A DNA stretch of 64,000 bases from Bacteroidales bacterium (GTDB lineage: Bacteria > Bacteroidota > Bacteroidia > Bacteroidales > P3): contig JAFTFL010000013.1 of NCBI GenBank assembly GCA_017449525.1, positions 45,634-109,633 on the forward strand, written 5' to 3'. This document shows, in pieces, positions 18,310 through 28,950 of this stretch. The notes under the pieces are model-generated. The model was not told the origin of the DNA. It saw only the letters and a list, made by a program, of their open reading frames with translations, and ran no database searches. Position numbers and translations under genes: made by a program. Numbering within the stretch: position 1 is the first letter of the stretch; each line of letters opens with the position of its first letter.

Positions 18310-18360
18310 GAGAAATCAGCCAATGTTGTAATGATACGCTGATAATAATAAAGAAAAGAA

Positions 18361-18990
18361 ATGTCAGGATTATTAGGTAAAAAAATTGGTATGACTAGCC
18401 TGTTTGATGCCGACGGCAAGCAAGTGCCGTGCACTGTTGTAGAGGCTGGTCCTTGTGTAGTTACACAAGTGAAAACCGTCGAAACGGACGGATACGATGC
18501 TATACAGTTGGCGTTTGGGGAGAAGAAAGAGTCGCATACATCTAAGCCGATGAAGGGGCACTTTGCAAAGGCTAACACGACTCCCAAGCGTTATATGGCC
18601 GAGTTTACTCGTTTTGAGGATGGGCATAAAAAGAAGTATGGTGAGGTGTTGACAGTTGATGTGTTTCAAGAAGGGGAATTTGTCGATGTCGTTGGAACCT
18701 CTAAGGGTAAGGGTTTCCAGGGTGTCGTGAAGAGACATCACTTCAATGGTGTAGGGGATAAGACTCACGGACAGCATGACCGTCTTCGTGCACCAGGTTC
18801 TGTAGGAGCATCATCGTATCCCTCGAGATTGTTCAAGGGTCTTCGGATGGCTGGTCAAATGGGTAATCATCGTGTCAAGGTTCAGAACTTGAAGGTCGTT
18901 AAGATTATTCCTGAGAAGAATCTGATTATATTGAAAGGTTCCGTTCCTGGAGCTAAGGGATCTATAATTAAACTGGAAAGATGGAGCTAA
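18361..18990 (+). CDS. rplC: 50S ribosomal protein L3
   Basis: At 209 residues it opens with [18 protein letters not shown] and has the central loop [15 protein letters not shown] and [24 protein letters not shown] that reaches the peptidyl transferase centre. Its last 10 bases overlap the start of rplD, indicating translational coupling. Confidence 0.98.
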   Translation: MSGLLGKKIGMTSLFDADGKQVPCTVVEAGPCVVTQVKTVETDGYDAIQLAFGEKKESHTSKPMKGHFAKANTTPKRYMAEFTRFEDGHKKKYGEVLTVDVFQEGEFVDVVGTSKGKGFQGVVKRHHFNGVGDKTHGQHDRLRAPGSVGASSYPSRLFKGLRMAGQMGNHRVKVQNLKVVKIIPEKNLIILKGSVPGAKGSIIKLERWS

Positions 18991-19610
18991 AGGTCTATAA
19001 TATCAATGGTGGTGAGACTGGCAGAACAATCGTATTGGACGATTCAGTGTTCGCCATTACTCCGAATGAACACGCTGTGTACTTGGACTGCAAGCAGTAC
19101 CTGGCCGACCAACGTCAAGGTACTCACAAGAGCAAGGAAAGATCCGAGGTGTCGGGCAGCACACGCAAATTGAAAAGACAAAAGGGTACTGGTGGTGCGC
19201 GTTCTGGCGATATCAATAGCCCAGTGTTTGTGGGTGGCGGCCGTGTCTTTGGACCCAAACCACGCGACTATCGTTTTAAACTTAATGTCAAGGTAAAGAG
19301 ATTGGCTCGTCGTTCGGCGCTGAGTAGCAAACTTTCGAGCAATGATCTCATTGTCGTTGAAGATTTCTCGTTCGAAGCACCGAAGACAAAGCGGATGATA
19401 GAGGTGTCCAAGAATCTAAAGCTTGAAGGAAAGTCTCTTTTTGTACTTGAGAATCAAAATGATTTCGTATCTTTGTCTGCAAGAAATGTCAAGGATATGA
19501 AGGTTGTTATGGCTTCAAGTCTAAATACTTACGACGTTGTGAATGCTCGTAAGGTAGTGCTTTCTGAAAGTGCAATTCAGAAGATTTCTCAAATCTTGGC
19601 TGTAAAGTAA
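18981..19610 (+). CDS. rplD: 50S ribosomal protein L4
   Basis: This 209-residue protein lines the peptide exit tunnel. The extended loop is present as [23 protein letters not shown]-type sequence around residues 52-75, followed by [18 protein letters not shown]. The start ATG lies inside the 3' end of rplC. In E. coli L4 represses its own operon; no equivalent leader can be identified here. Confidence 0.97.
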   Translation: MELKVYNINGGETGRTIVLDDSVFAITPNEHAVYLDCKQYLADQRQGTHKSKERSEVSGSTRKLKRQKGTGGARSGDINSPVFVGGGRVFGPKPRDYRFKLNVKVKRLARRSALSSKLSSNDLIVVEDFSFEAPKTKRMIEVSKNLKLEGKSLFVLENQNDFVSLSARNVKDMKVVMASSLNTYDVVNARKVVLSESAIQKISQILAVK

Positions 19611-19639
19611 TAGTGTGTAACGATTAGAATAGTTGAGAA

Positions 19640-20005
19640 ATGAATGTTGTAATCAAGCCGCTGATAAGCGAAAAGATGACGAGAATTACGGAGGCTGCTG
19701 CCAATCCGAAGGTAACTCGTATTCAGCGAAACAAATTGAGTAAAGAGGGTAAGACGTTCGAACCTGTTGTTCGTAATCGTTATGCATTTGTTGTAAATAA
19801 AGATGCGAATAAAATAGAAATCAGAAAGGCTGTTGAGTCTTTTTACGGTGTTCGCGTTATGGATGTAAACACGATGAATTACTCGGGAAAGCAGAAGTCT
19901 CGCTACACCAAAGCTGGATATATTCAGGGGCGGACGAACGCTTTCAAAAAAGCTGTTGTGACGCTTGCTCCAGGTAATTCGATTGATTTCTATAGCGAGA
20001 TTTAG
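19640..20005 (+). CDS. rplW: 50S ribosomal protein L23, with an internal insertion
   Basis: It is recognised by VIKPLISEKMT, NRYAFVV, ANKIEIRKAVESFYGVRVMDVNTMNY and YTKAGYIQGRTNAFKKAVVTL. L23 lies at the tunnel exit, where signal recognition particle and trigger factor dock. The protein is 121 residues, roughly 20-25 longer than typical L23 of about 96-100. The excess lies at about residues 20-45 (AANPKVTRIQRNKLSKEGK), between the first helix and the first long strand. Confidence 0.95.
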   Translation: MNVVIKPLISEKMTRITEAAANPKVTRIQRNKLSKEGKTFEPVVRNRYAFVVNKDANKIEIRKAVESFYGVRVMDVNTMNYSGKQKSRYTKAGYIQGRTNAFKKAVVTLAPGNSIDFYSEI

Positions 20006-20062
20006 TTCGATTAGTAAGTAATAGGTGGTCACCTGAGAAATGACCTGTGTATTAGAATTAAT

Positions 20063-20887
20063 ATGGCACTTAAGAAAATAAAACCTACAACGCCAGGACA
20101 GAGACATAAGGTACTTGTCTCTAACGATGATATCACGACTAATAAACCAGAGAAAAGTTTGGTCTTTGGTTTCTCCAAATCTGGTGGACGCAATAATCAA
20201 GGGAAGATGACGATGCGTTACATCGGTGGTGGACATAAAAAGTTGTATCGAGTTATCGACTTCAAAAGAACTAAGGACGGTATTCCGGCAGTCGTAAAGA
20301 CTATAGAATACGACCCGAACAGAAGTTCACGAATTGCGCTTCTACATTATGCTGATGGAGAAAAGCGTTACATGTTGGCTCCGCAAGGACTTAAGGTTGG
20401 ACAGACCGTGGTCTCGGGTTTGGGTGTTGCGCCAGAAGTCGGTAATACGTTGTTCTTGTCAGAAATTCCATTTGGAACATTAATCCATAATATTGAGCTT
20501 CGCCCAGGTCAAGGAGCAAAGATGGTGCGCTCTGCTGGTGCGTATGCTCAGTTAATGTCTCGCGACGGCAAATATGCTATCATTAAAATGCCTTCGGGTG
20601 AGATGAGAATGATACTGCAAGCATGTCGCGCTACGGTAGGTGTTGTTTCGAATCCAGAGCACAACCTCGAGGTTGGTGGTAAGGCTGGTAGAAGCCGTTG
20701 GCTTGGAAGACGCCCTCGCAACAGAGGTGTTGTTATGAACCCTGTTGACCACCCAATGGGCGGTGGTGAAGGTCGTCAGTCAGGTGGACATCCTCGTTCT
20801 CGTAAGGGAATGCCTGCAAAGGGATACAAGACCAGAGCTCCTAAGAAGCAATCGAGTAAGTACATCGTTGAAAGAAGAAAAAAATAA
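20063..20887 (+). CDS. rplB: 50S ribosomal protein L2
   Basis: At 274 residues this is one of the proteins closest to the peptidyl transferase centre. Landmarks are [19 protein letters not shown], the oligonucleotide-binding segment with GQTVVSG, and the C-terminal [16 protein letters not shown], which contains the conserved histidine needed for subunit association. Length is normal. Confidence 0.98.
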   Translation: MALKKIKPTTPGQRHKVLVSNDDITTNKPEKSLVFGFSKSGGRNNQGKMTMRYIGGGHKKLYRVIDFKRTKDGIPAVVKTIEYDPNRSSRIALLHYADGEKRYMLAPQGLKVGQTVVSGLGVAPEVGNTLFLSEIPFGTLIHNIELRPGQGAKMVRSAGAYAQLMSRDGKYAIIKMPSGEMRMILQACRATVGVVSNPEHNLEVGGKAGRSRWLGRRPRNRGVVMNPVDHPMGGGEGRQSGGHPRSRKGMPAKGYKTRAPKKQSSKYIVERRKK

Positions 20888-20899
20888 ATTGTTGAGAAG

Positions 20900-21178
20900 A
20901 TGAGTCGTTCTTTAAAAAAGGGTCCATACATTTTCTATAAGTTAGAAAAAAGAGTAATTGAGGCTCAGAACTCAAATAAGAAAGTTACTCTGAAGACATG
21001 GTCGAGAGCTTCGATGATTTCTCCTGATTTTGTCGGACAAACGATAGCAGTGCACAATGGAAACAAATTCATCCCTGTATATGTGACTGAAAATATGGTG
21101 GGTCATAAATTGGGTGAGTTCGCTCTGACACGCACTTTTAGAGGCCATGCAGGTTCAAAGGATAAGGCAAAGAAATAA
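20900..21178 (+). CDS. rpsS: 30S ribosomal protein S19
   Basis: At 92 residues it has the family start [11 protein letters not shown] and the core [22 protein letters not shown] and [18 protein letters not shown]. It pairs with S13 in the 30S head. It starts 12 bases after rplB and ends 12 bases before rplV. Confidence 0.98.
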   Translation: MSRSLKKGPYIFYKLEKRVIEAQNSNKKVTLKTWSRASMISPDFVGQTIAVHNGNKFIPVYVTENMVGHKLGEFALTRTFRGHAGSKDKAKK

Positions 21179-21190
21179 AAACAGTGGACA

Positions 21191-21613
21191 ATGGGACGAA
21201 GAAAGAAGAATAGTGCGGATGTGAGAAAGGAGTCAATGAAGGCTGTATATGTTGCTAAATTGATGAACAATCCTACTTCTCCGAGAAAAACGAGATTGGT
21301 CGCCGACATGATTAGAGGCGTGGACGTGGAGAATGCTTTGGCTATTTTACAGTTTTGCCCGAGAGAATCTGCACCGAAAATGCGTAAATTGTTGATGTCT
21401 GCAGTCGCTAATTGGCAGGCCAAGAATCCTGGCGCAAGCATTGAGGATTCGAATCTCTATGTAAAAACTGTAATGGTTGATGAGGGACGGACTCTAAGAC
21501 GAATGATGACTGCACCTCAGGGTAGAGGTTACCGAATTCGGAAGCGTAGTAATCATGTTACGATTATGCTTGAGTCAAGAGAGAAGCAGCATAGTGTTGA
21601 CGGTGCGAAATAG
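21191..21613 (+). CDS. rplV: 50S ribosomal protein L22
   Basis: At 140 residues it has the family core NNPTSPRKTRLVADMIRG and, in the long beta hairpin that reaches into the exit tunnel, EGRTLRRMMTAPQGRGYRIRKRSNH-type sequence. It is somewhat longer than the E. coli protein (110), with extra residues at both ends, as is common in Bacteroidetes. Confidence 0.97.
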   Translation: MGRRKKNSADVRKESMKAVYVAKLMNNPTSPRKTRLVADMIRGVDVENALAILQFCPRESAPKMRKLLMSAVANWQAKNPGASIEDSNLYVKTVMVDEGRTLRRMMTAPQGRGYRIRKRSNHVTIMLESREKQHSVDGAK

Positions 21614-21653
21614 AGCTTGAATTACGGTCGCATAATAATAGAATTTTGAATAT

Positions 21654-22391
21654 ATGGGACAGAAAACGAATCCAATAGGCAATAGATTAGGTGTAATTCG
21701 TGGATGGGATTCAAATTGGTACGGTGGAAATCACTTCGAGCAAAAAATAGTTGAAGATGATAAAATCCGCAAGTATCTGAATGCAAGATTTTCAAAGGCA
21801 AGTGTATCGAAGATTTACATTGAAAGAACTTTGAAACTGATAACGATAACGATTAATTCTGCTCGTCCAGGTTTGATTATCGGCAAGGGTGGTCAAGAGG
21901 TTGAAAAACTGAAGGAAGAACTCAAAAAGCTGACGAACAAGGATGTTCAGATTAACATCTCAGAGGTTAAGAGGCCTGAGTTGGATGCAGTGTTAGTCGC
22001 TCAGAATATTGCTAAGCAGATAGAAGGTAGGGTTCAATACAGACGTGCCATCAAGACTGCAATAGCCTCGACAATGCGCACTGGTGCAGAAGGTATTAAG
22101 GTTTCAGTGTCGGGACGCATTGGTGGTGCCGAGATGGCTCGTAGAGAGCATTATAAGGAAGGCAGAACTCCTCTTCATACGCTACGCGCTGATATAGATT
22201 ATGCTTTAGCTGAAGCTCATACTACGTATGGAAGAATTGGTGTGAAAGTATGGATATGCCGAGGAATTGTTTATGGTAAAAGAGAGTTGGTGTCGTCTGC
22301 TTTGAACGGTTCTGCTAATAGAGATAGACGTTCTTTCGGTACTTATGCAGGAAGGTCTGGCGCTGGAATGCGTAAAAGAACGACGAAGTAA
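21654..22391 (+). CDS. rpsC: 30S ribosomal protein S3
   Basis: At 245 residues it begins [18 protein letters not shown]. The KH domain carries [20 protein letters not shown], and the C-terminal half carries [19 protein letters not shown] and a basic tail. S3 lines the mRNA entry channel of the 30S subunit. Confidence 0.98.
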   Translation: MGQKTNPIGNRLGVIRGWDSNWYGGNHFEQKIVEDDKIRKYLNARFSKASVSKIYIERTLKLITITINSARPGLIIGKGGQEVEKLKEELKKLTNKDVQINISEVKRPELDAVLVAQNIAKQIEGRVQYRRAIKTAIASTMRTGAEGIKVSVSGRIGGAEMARREHYKEGRTPLHTLRADIDYALAEAHTTYGRIGVKVWICRGIVYGKRELVSSALNGSANRDRRSFGTYAGRSGAGMRKRTTK

Positions 22392-22420
22392 TTATTCATC
22401 ACAGAAAGTATTGTTGAGTT

Positions 22421-22843
22421 ATGCTACAGCCAAAGAAGACTAGATATAGAAAGCAGCAGAAGGGCAAAATTAAGGGTAATGCCTTTCGTGGACATGAACT
22501 TGCATTTGGAACGTTTGGTATAAAGTCATTAGAGACTTGTTTTATTACAGGTCGTCAAATTGAGGCTGCCCGTCAGGCTGTCACAAGATATATGAAGAGA
22601 GAAGGCCAAATTTGGATTAGGATTTTCCCAGATAAGCCGATTACCAAGAAGCCAAATGAGGTTCGTATGGGTAAGGGAAAAGGTGCTCCAGAATACTTTG
22701 TCGCCCGTGTTATGCCTGGTACAATGTTGTTCGAATGTGAGGGTGTACCAATGGACGTTGCAAAGGAAGCCTTGAGATTGGCTGCCCAAAAGTTGCCGAT
22801 AGCGACGAAGTTTGTTGTGAAGAGGGATTATCTTGAGGCATAA
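22421..22843 (+). CDS. rplP: 50S ribosomal protein L16
   Basis: At 140 residues it starts [20 protein letters not shown]. It has the conserved segments [43 protein letters not shown] and [15 protein letters not shown]16 positions the aminoacyl-tRNA in the A site. Normal length. Confidence 0.98.
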   Translation: MLQPKKTRYRKQQKGKIKGNAFRGHELAFGTFGIKSLETCFITGRQIEAARQAVTRYMKREGQIWIRIFPDKPITKKPNEVRMGKGKGAPEYFVARVMPGTMLFECEGVPMDVAKEALRLAAQKLPIATKFVVKRDYLEA

Positions 22844-22861
22844 TGACTGAATTAGATAGAT

Positions 22862-23077
22862 ATGAAAAATAAACTCGTTTTGAAAGAATTATCTGACACG
22901 GAGTTGAGAGAGTGTTTAGACAGGGAGATGAGTCAGTACCAAAAGAAAAAAATCAACCATGCGGTCTCTCCTATTGAGAATCCGAATGAGATAAAAGTTG
23001 CGAGGCGAAATATTGCAAGGTGTTTGACGGAGATTCGCAGGCGTGAGTTGATGAATGGAAGTAGTAATATCCAATAA
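22862..23077 (+). CDS. rpmC: 50S ribosomal protein L29
   Basis: This 71-residue two-helix protein is recognised by the [13 protein letters not shown] start and by [23 protein letters not shown] at the end. It binds next to L23 at the tunnel exit. Three bases separate it from rpsQ. Confidence 0.95.
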   Translation: MKNKLVLKELSDTELRECLDREMSQYQKKKINHAVSPIENPNEIKVARRNIARCLTEIRRRELMNGSSNIQ

Positions 23078-23079
23078 GC

Positions 23080-23334
23080 ATGGAAAGAAACTTGAGAAAA
23101 GAGAGAGTTGGGGTTGTTGTTAGCAATAAAATGGATAAATCCATTCTTGTTATGGTTGAGAGGAAAGTTAAGCACCCCAAATATGGTAAGTTCATAAAAA
23201 GAACCTCTAAATTTATGGCACACGATGAGAATAATGATTGCAACGAGGGGGACACCGTAAGAATAATGGAGACGAGACCTTTGAGCAGTCGTAAGTGTTG
23301 GAGGCTTGTAGAGGTAATAGAAAGAGTTAAGTAG
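23080..23334 (+). CDS. rpsQ: 30S ribosomal protein S17
   Basis: At 84 residues it is recognised by [33 protein letters not shown]-type sequence and by [23 protein letters not shown]. It is an OB-fold 16S rRNA-binding protein. The stop lies one base before the rplN start. Confidence 0.97.
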   Translation: MERNLRKERVGVVVSNKMDKSILVMVERKVKHPKYGKFIKRTSKFMAHDENNDCNEGDTVRIMETRPLSSRKCWRLVEVIERVK

Positions 23335-23335
23335 T

Positions 23336-23704
23336 ATGGTACAGCAAGAAACACGAATGACGGTTGCGGATAATAGTGGCGCAAAGAATGCTTTATGTAT
23401 CCGTGTATTGGGAGGTACAAAAAAACGATATGCGTCTATAGGCGACACTATAGTTGTTGCTGTTAAGGATGCGCTCCCCTCAGGAAATGTAAAGAAAGGC
23501 TCTGTGTCTAAAGCCGTAGTTGTTAGAACTAAGAAGGAGATTCGTCGAAATGATGGTTCCTATATTCGATTTGATGATAATGCCTGCGTTCTGTTAACTG
23601 CTGCGGATGAACTTCGTGGAACGCGTATTTTTGGTCCAGTAGGAAGGGAGTTACGCGAGAAACAGTTTATGAAGATAGTTTCGTTAGCTCCTGAGGTTCT
23701 TTGA
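23336..23704 (+). CDS. rplN: 50S ribosomal protein L14
   Basis: At 122 residues it has the signature [22 protein letters not shown] and the C-terminal [21 protein letters not shown]14 forms bridges to the 30S subunit and is the docking site of the silencing factor RsfS. Normal length. Confidence 0.98.
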   Translation: MVQQETRMTVADNSGAKNALCIRVLGGTKKRYASIGDTIVVAVKDALPSGNVKKGSVSKAVVVRTKKEIRRNDGSYIRFDDNACVLLTAADELRGTRIFGPVGRELREKQFMKIVSLAPEVL

Positions 23705-23729
23705 TGTTTAATTATCTATATCGGTGTAT

Positions 23730-24044
23730 ATGAAACTCAAGTTAAAGAAAGGTGATTTCGTCATGGTCATCTCGGGAAATGACAAAGGCAAGTCTGGTAA
23801 AATCTTGAAGATTTATCCCGAAAAGAACATGGCGTTGGTGGAAGGGAGAAATATTAGAAAGAAGCATACGAAGCCCAATGCAAAAAATACTCAGGGTGGT
23901 ATTGTTGAAGTTGAGGCTCCAATTCATGTTTCGAATTTGATGTACATGAACGGAAAGACACCGTCAAGGATCGGGCGTAGAATTGATCAAGAGACGGGGA
24001 AAATTGTTCGTTACGAAAAAAAAACAGGGGAGGTTATTAAATGA
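23730..24044 (+). CDS. rplX: 50S ribosomal protein L24
   Basis: At 104 residues from the ATG at 23730; a GTG two codons earlier (23724) is possible. The KOW motif is clear: [20 protein letters not shown] near the N-terminus, then [15 protein letters not shown]24 starts 50S assembly. Its last 4 bases overlap rplE (ATGA). Confidence 0.96.
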   Translation: MKLKLKKGDFVMVISGNDKGKSGKILKIYPEKNMALVEGRNIRKKHTKPNAKNTQGGIVEVEAPIHVSNLMYMNGKTPSRIGRRIDQETGKIVRYEKKTGEVIK

Positions 24045-24604
24045 AATATGTTCCTTCTTTAAAAGTGAAGTACGACTCAGAGATAAAGAATGCTCTGATA
24101 AAGGAATTTGGATATTCGACTGTGATGCAGTGCCCTCGCTTGCTAAAGATAAGTTTAAATCAAGGACTTGGTAAGTTAGCAATTGCAGATAAGAAGGTTA
24201 TTGATAAAGGTATTGAGGAAATGTCTGCCATAGCAGGGCAGAGGGCTGTTGCAACTAAATCTAAAAAGGATATATCGAATTTCAAGTTGAGAAGAGGTAT
24301 GCCCATTGGAGTCAGAGTTACTCTTAGGGGGGATAGAATGTATGAGTTTTTAGAGCGCCTTATCACAGCTTCAATTCCTCGTATACGTGATTTTAGAGGT
24401 ATTAGTGACAAGGGGTTTGATGGTAAGGGAAATTATTCTTTTGGTATTTCGGAGCAAATTATCTTCCCTGAAATTGATATAGATAAAGTTGATAAAATTC
24501 AAGGGATGGATATTACTTTTGTTACGAGTGCACGTACAGATAAGGAGGCGTTGGCTCTGCTTAAGCAGTTTGGTCTTCCTTTCAGTAACCAGCAAAATAA
24601 CTAA
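24041..24604 (+). CDS. rplE: 50S ribosomal protein L5
   Basis: At 187 residues the family markers are [35 protein letters not shown] and [28 protein letters not shown]-type sequence. L5 binds 5S rRNA in the central protuberance. It overlaps rplX by 4 bases and is followed by rpsN after 6. Confidence 0.98.
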   Translation: MKYVPSLKVKYDSEIKNALIKEFGYSTVMQCPRLLKISLNQGLGKLAIADKKVIDKGIEEMSAIAGQRAVATKSKKDISNFKLRRGMPIGVRVTLRGDRMYEFLERLITASIPRIRDFRGISDKGFDGKGNYSFGISEQIIFPEIDIDKVDKIQGMDITFVTSARTDKEALALLKQFGLPFSNQQNN

Positions 24605-24610
24605 TTTGAT

Positions 24611-24910
24611 ATGGCAAAAGAATCAATTAAGGCGAGAGAACGTAAGCGCCAAAAGATGGTTGCCCGTTATGCATCAAAGCGTGCAATGTTGAAAGAGGTT
24701 GTAAGGAAGGGTACTCCGGAGGAGGTCGAAGTGGCAGTTATTGCTTTGCAAAAGTTGCCTAAAAATTCGTGTCCAGTTAGGCTCCATAATCGTTGCAAAA
24801 TAACTGGACGACCAAAGGGGTATATGAGACAATTTGGTATTTCGAGAATTAATTTTAGGGAAATGGCTGTAAGCGGTCTTATCCCAGGAGTAAAAAAAGC
24901 GAGTTGGTAA
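24611..24910 (+). CDS. rpsN: 30S ribosomal protein S14, zinc-free long form
   Basis: At 99 residues it ends RHNRC-type sequence [43 protein letters not shown]. The CxxC...CxxC zinc knuckle of short S14 proteins is absent, so this is the long C-minus form. A single copy is visible in the window. Confidence 0.97.
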   Translation: MAKESIKARERKRQKMVARYASKRAMLKEVVRKGTPEEVEVAVIALQKLPKNSCPVRLHNRCKITGRPKGYMRQFGISRINFREMAVSGLIPGVKKASW

Positions 24911-24959
24911 TTTTTGTAAGTTGGAGTTATCCAATACTGCAAAATTCAAAGTATAGAAT

Positions 24960-25361
24960 ATGGTAGGAGATCCCATTGCAGATTATTTGACGAGAATGCG
25001 TAATGCCATCGTGGCAAAACATCGCGTAGTTGAGATACCTGCTTCAAAAATAAAGAAGGAGATAACAAAAATCCTTTTTGAAAAAGGGTATATTTTAAAT
25101 TATAGATTTGAGAATGAAGGTACCCCGAAACAGTCAATCAAAATTGCGCTGAAATATCATCCATTAACGAAAGTATCGGCGATTTCGAATTTGCAGCGTG
25201 TGTCCAGCCCTGGATTAAGAAGGTATGTGTCCGTTGATGAAATGCCGAGGGTTATGAATGGTTTGGGAATAGCTATTATTTCGACATCCAAGGGATTAAT
25301 GACTGATAAGGAAGCAAAATCTCTTAATGTGGGTGGAGAAGTTTTGTGTTATGTGAGTTGA
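24960..25361 (+). CDS. rpsH: 30S ribosomal protein S8
   Basis: At 133 residues it starts [21 protein letters not shown]. It has the C-terminal [27 protein letters not shown]8 binds the central domain of 16S rRNA and in E. coli represses the spc operon. Slightly longer than the usual 130-132. Confidence 0.97.
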   Translation: MVGDPIADYLTRMRNAIVAKHRVVEIPASKIKKEITKILFEKGYILNYRFENEGTPKQSIKIALKYHPLTKVSAISNLQRVSSPGLRRYVSVDEMPRVMNGLGIAIISTSKGLMTDKEAKSLNVGGEVLCYVS

Positions 25362-25378
25362 TAATAGGAGGTATATTT

Positions 25379-25930
25379 ATGTCAAGAATAGGTAAATTGC
25401 CAGTAAGGATTCCACAAGGGGTGGATGTTTCAATCAAAGGGAACGAGATTACTGTAAAAGGTCCTCGGGGGTGTATGTCTCGCCAAATTAGTCCTCTTAT
25501 TTCAGCTTCTGTAGAAGATGGTCATTTATATTTTTCCAGACCGAATGATGAGAAGCAGACGAAAGCTCTCCACGGACTGTATCGTGCGTTAGTGCATAAT
25601 ATGGTTGTTGGTGTATCTGATGGTTTTACTATCGTACAGGAAGTTATTGGAGTCGGATATAAGGTTCAGGCTACGGGACATGTTTTAGAACTTGATTTGG
25701 GTTATTCACATAAGATTTTCTTCGAGTTGCCAGATGAGGTGAGTGTTGAAACGGTTACAGAAAAAGGGAAAAATCCTGTAATCACTCTGACGTCTATTGA
25801 CAAAGAGTTGCTTGGTCAAGTGGCGGCAAAGATTAGGTCTATGCGCAAGCCTGAACCATATAAAGGGAAAGGTATCAGATTTAAAGGTGAGGAGGTACGT
25901 AAGAAGGCAGGAAAGGCTGCTGCGAAGTAA
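25379..25930 (+). CDS. rplF: 50S ribosomal protein L6
   Basis: At 183 residues from the ATG at 25379, where MSRIGKLPVRIPQGV begins. The open frame runs upstream to 25346 but only into the end of rpsH. An AGGAGGT stretch (25367-25373) sits at a good distance; such strong Shine-Dalgarno sequences are rare in this window. The C-terminal family signature is EPYKGKGIRFKGEEVRKKAGK. It lies near the factor-binding site of the 50S subunit. Confidence 0.97.
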   Translation: MSRIGKLPVRIPQGVDVSIKGNEITVKGPRGCMSRQISPLISASVEDGHLYFSRPNDEKQTKALHGLYRALVHNMVVGVSDGFTIVQEVIGVGYKVQATGHVLELDLGYSHKIFFELPDEVSVETVTEKGKNPVITLTSIDKELLGQVAAKIRSMRKPEPYKGKGIRFKGEEVRKKAGKAAAK

Positions 25931-25964
25931 GAAGTATATCGTGCTCATTTAATTGATTTTGTGT

Positions 25965-26318
25965 ATGTCAACTAAGAAAGATATAAGAAGGATAAAGATA
26001 AAGCACAGGATACGTCATAAGATTTATGGCAATTCTGATATGCCACGGCTCTCTGTTTTTAGAAGTAATAAGGAAATATACGCTCAGATAATTGATGACT
26101 CTACAGGAGTTACATTGGCTGCAGCATCGTCTTTGGAGAAATCTTTTGATAGAAGTGGAAGTAAGATTGACGTTGCTGAACGAGTTGGGAAGAAAATAGC
26201 AGAGAGAGGTATTTCAAGTGGCATTGTTTCGGTTGTATTTGACAGGAATGGATACCTTTATCATGGGAGAGTAAAGTCTTTAGCTGATGCAGCTCGAAAT
26301 GGTGGCTTAAAATTCTAA
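25965..26318 (+). CDS. rplR: 50S ribosomal protein L18
   Basis: At 117 residues from the ATG at 25965; a TTG four codons earlier is less likely. Landmarks are [34 protein letters not shown] and the end [21 protein letters not shown]18 binds 5S rRNA with L5. Six bases separate it from rpsE. Confidence 0.97.
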   Translation: MSTKKDIRRIKIKHRIRHKIYGNSDMPRLSVFRSNKEIYAQIIDDSTGVTLAAASSLEKSFDRSGSKIDVAERVGKKIAERGISSGIVSVVFDRNGYLYHGRVKSLADAARNGGLKF

Positions 26319-26324
26319 TTTATC

Positions 26325-26843
26325 ATGGCTGAAGTTAATATTAAACGTGTTAAATCAAGCGATATAGAGTTCAAAGATCGTTTGGTCGCTATTAATAGAG
26401 TAACCAAAGTTACAAAGGGTGGTAGAACTTTTAGTTTTTCTGCGATTGTAGTAATTGGTAATGAGGACGGCATTGTCGGTTATGGACTTGGTAAGGCTAA
26501 AGAGGTTCAGGCTGCGGTGCAAAAGGGGGTTGATGATGCGAAAAAGAACCTAATTAAGGTTCCAATCCTCAAGAACACGATACCCCACGAGCAGGTTGGT
26601 AAGTATAGTGGTGCAAAAGTCTTTCTTAAACCAGCTGCTCCTGGAACTGGTGTGATCGCTGGTGGTGCCATGCGTGCTGTGTTGGAAAGTGTTGGTGTAA
26701 AGGATGTATTGGCCAAAAGTAAGGGGTCATCAAATCCGCATAGTGTTGTGAAGGCGACTATTAATGCACTTCTTCAGATGAAAGATCCCTATATGGTTGC
26801 TCAGTTGAGGGGAGTTTCCTTGGATAAAGTTTTTAATGGCTAA
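26325..26843 (+). CDS. rpsE: 30S ribosomal protein S5
   Basis: At 172 residues the double-stranded-RNA-binding half has [20 protein letters not shown], then [17 protein letters not shown] and the second half [26 protein letters not shown]5 takes part in decoding accuracy at the mRNA entry site. Normal length. Confidence 0.98.
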   Translation: MAEVNIKRVKSSDIEFKDRLVAINRVTKVTKGGRTFSFSAIVVIGNEDGIVGYGLGKAKEVQAAVQKGVDDAKKNLIKVPILKNTIPHEQVGKYSGAKVFLKPAAPGTGVIAGGAMRAVLESVGVKDVLAKSKGSSNPHSVVKATINALLQMKDPYMVAQLRGVSLDKVFNG

Positions 26844-26855
26844 TTATTTGGAGAA

Positions 26856-27047
26856 ATGGATAACAAGATGTTGAAGATTAAGCAAATTAGGAGTTCTATT
26901 GGCCATCCAAGGCGTCAAAAGCAAACTTTGGAAGCTCTAGGACTGAGGAAAATCAATCATGAAAGGTTAGTTTCGGATACACCACAAATACGTGGTATGA
27001 TTGCCAAAGTTGGACATTTGATAACAGTGGAAGAGGTTAGTGCATAA
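26856..27047 (+). CDS. rpmD: 50S ribosomal protein L30
   Basis: At 63 residues, LKIKQIRSSIGHPRRQKQTLEALGLRKINHER-type sequence identifies it. The first ATG (26856) gives MDNKMLKIKQ; the second (26868) would also fit the family length of about 58-60. It lies between rpsE and rplO as in E. coli. Confidence 0.95.
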   Translation: MDNKMLKIKQIRSSIGHPRRQKQTLEALGLRKINHERLVSDTPQIRGMIAKVGHLITVEEVSA

Positions 27048-27064
27048 AATAATAAAGAGTAATT

Positions 27065-27511
27065 ATGAATCTGCATGAATTGAAACCTGCTAAGGGTTCT
27101 ATTAAACATACCAAGCGTATAGGAAGAGGTCAGGGATCTGGTAAAGGTGGCACATCTACGCGTGGACATAAGGGTGCTAAGGCTCGTTCTGGTTACCACA
27201 GTAAGATTGGCTTTGAAGGCGGACAAATGCCCCTGTATAGGCGAGTACCGAAATTTGGATTCAAGAATATCAATAGAGTGGAATATGTTGGTATTAATTT
27301 AGATCTCCTTAATACTCTCTCCGAAATAAAAGGCATTAAGGACTTTAATATAGACACTTTCCTTTCGAATGGTCTCATTTCTCGTCATGATAGAATAAAA
27401 ATTTTGGGACGTGGCGAGTTAAAGGCTACTATTAACGTTTCTGCTCATGCTTTTTCAAAGACGGCGAAGGAACGTATTGAGCAGAATGGTGGTACAGCTA
27501 CTATTGTATAA
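27065..27511 (+). CDS. rplO: 50S ribosomal protein L15
   Basis: At 148 residues it has the glycine-rich N-terminal half KRIGRGQGSGKGGTSTRGHKG and FEGGQMPLYRRVPKFGFKN, followed by the C-terminal globular domain ending AKERIEQNGGTATIV. Normal order upstream of secY. Confidence 0.97.
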   Translation: MNLHELKPAKGSIKHTKRIGRGQGSGKGGTSTRGHKGAKARSGYHSKIGFEGGQMPLYRRVPKFGFKNINRVEYVGINLDLLNTLSEIKGIKDFNIDTFLSNGLISRHDRIKILGRGELKATINVSAHAFSKTAKERIEQNGGTATIV

Positions 27512-27586
27512 CTTTTAGTCATAGTTGTGGTGGTGTGCGTTGACAAGATGTAGGCGCACACCATCTTTACGGAAGTTACAAGAATA

Positions 27587-28942
27587 ATGAAGAGATTAGT
27601 TCAGACTCTAAAGAATATATGGTCCATTGATGATTTAAGGAAAAGAATCTTATATACGTTAGGTTTAGTTCTTATTTATCGTATTGGGTCGTATGTTGTT
27701 CTTCCTGGAGTTGACCCCTCTCAGTTACAAAATCTGCAAAATCAAGGTTCAGAGGGGTTGATGGGGTTGCTTAACATGTTTTCAGGTGGAGCCTTTTCGA
27801 ATGCATCGATATTTGCATTGGGCATTATGCCGTATATCACTGCGTCCATTGTGATTCAGTTGTTCACAATGGTTGTACCCTACTTTAGAAAGATGCAACG
27901 TGATGGTGAAAATGGTCGCAATAAAATGAACCAGATTACTCGTTGGTTGACGGTTATCATTACGGGTTGTCAAGCTCCAGCCTATATAACTAATATGATG
28001 TATCAACTGGGTGCTAGGTCAACTGCAATTCATCCGTTCGATGGGAGTCAACCCTCGTTATTCTTTTGGTTTTCCAGTATTGTCATATTGATATGTGGAA
28101 CATTGTTTGTTATGTGGTTAGGTGAGAGAATAACGGATAAGGGTATTGGTAATGGCATTTCTCTTCTTATTATGGTCGGAATCATTGCTCGTTTGCCGTT
28201 TGCTCTCGTTGGTGAATTTATGGCAAGATTAACAGGTGGTGGTGGGCTATTTATGTTTTTAGTTGAGATTGTTGTTCTCTTGGCTGTCATATTATTAGTC
28301 ATTCTTTTGGTACAGGGAACGAGAAGGATTCCAGTTCAGTATGCCAAGCGTATTGTTGGTAATAAGCAATACGGTGGTGTTCGCCAGTACATACCGATTA
28401 AGGTTAATGCAGCGGGAGTTATGCCGATTATTTTTGCGCAAGCATTAATGTTTCTTCCAATAACATTTATGGGTTTTACTGGGAATTCCGATTCTAAGTT
28501 TGCAATGGCATTTGCGGACTTCAACGGATTTTGGTATAATTTGACGTTTGCACTTTTAGTTATTGTGTTCACATTCTTCTACACTGCAATTGCTATTAAC
28601 CCTAATCAGATGGCTGAAGAGATGAAGAAGAATGGTGGATTTATACCAGGAATCAAACCAGGAAAGAAGACGGCAGAATATTTGGAAGGTATTCTTTCCA
28701 AGATTACGCTCCCAGGTTCGATATTCCTTGCTATCGTTGCTATTTTGCCTGCAATTATTCGACTTTTTGGTGTTAATACTCAGTTCGCTCAATTCTATGG
28801 AGGAACGTCTTTGTTGATCATGGTTGGAGTTATTTTAGATACGTTGCAGCAAATCGAGAGTTATCTTCTGATGAGACACTATGATGGTTTGACAAAGACA
28901 GGTCGAATAAAAGGAAGAACGGCAATGTCGATTCAAGCATAA
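27587..28942 (+). CDS. secY: Protein translocase subunit SecY
   Basis: This 451-residue central pore of the Sec translocon has ten predicted membrane segments. Family markers are YRIGSYVVLPGVD near the N-terminus, the plug and TM2 region with FALGIMPYITASIVIQL, IPVQYAKRIVG, and GGFIPGIKPGKKTAEYLEGIL in the loop before TM8. It follows rplO by 75 bases and precedes map by 8, as in the spc operon of many bacteria. Confidence 0.98.
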   Translation: MKRLVQTLKNIWSIDDLRKRILYTLGLVLIYRIGSYVVLPGVDPSQLQNLQNQGSEGLMGLLNMFSGGAFSNASIFALGIMPYITASIVIQLFTMVVPYFRKMQRDGENGRNKMNQITRWLTVIITGCQAPAYITNMMYQLGARSTAIHPFDGSQPSLFFWFSSIVILICGTLFVMWLGERITDKGIGNGISLLIMVGIIARLPFALVGEFMARLTGGGGLFMFLVEIVVLLAVILLVILLVQGTRRIPVQYAKRIVGNKQYGGVRQYIPIKVNAAGVMPIIFAQALMFLPITFMGFTGNSDSKFAMAFADFNGFWYNLTFALLVIVFTFFYTAIAINPNQMAEEMKKNGGFIPGIKPGKKTAEYLEGILSKITLPGSIFLAIVAILPAIIRLFGVNTQFAQFYGGTSLLIMVGVILDTLQQIESYLLMRHYDGLTKTGRIKGRTAMSIQA

Positions 28943-28950
28943 ATTGAATA

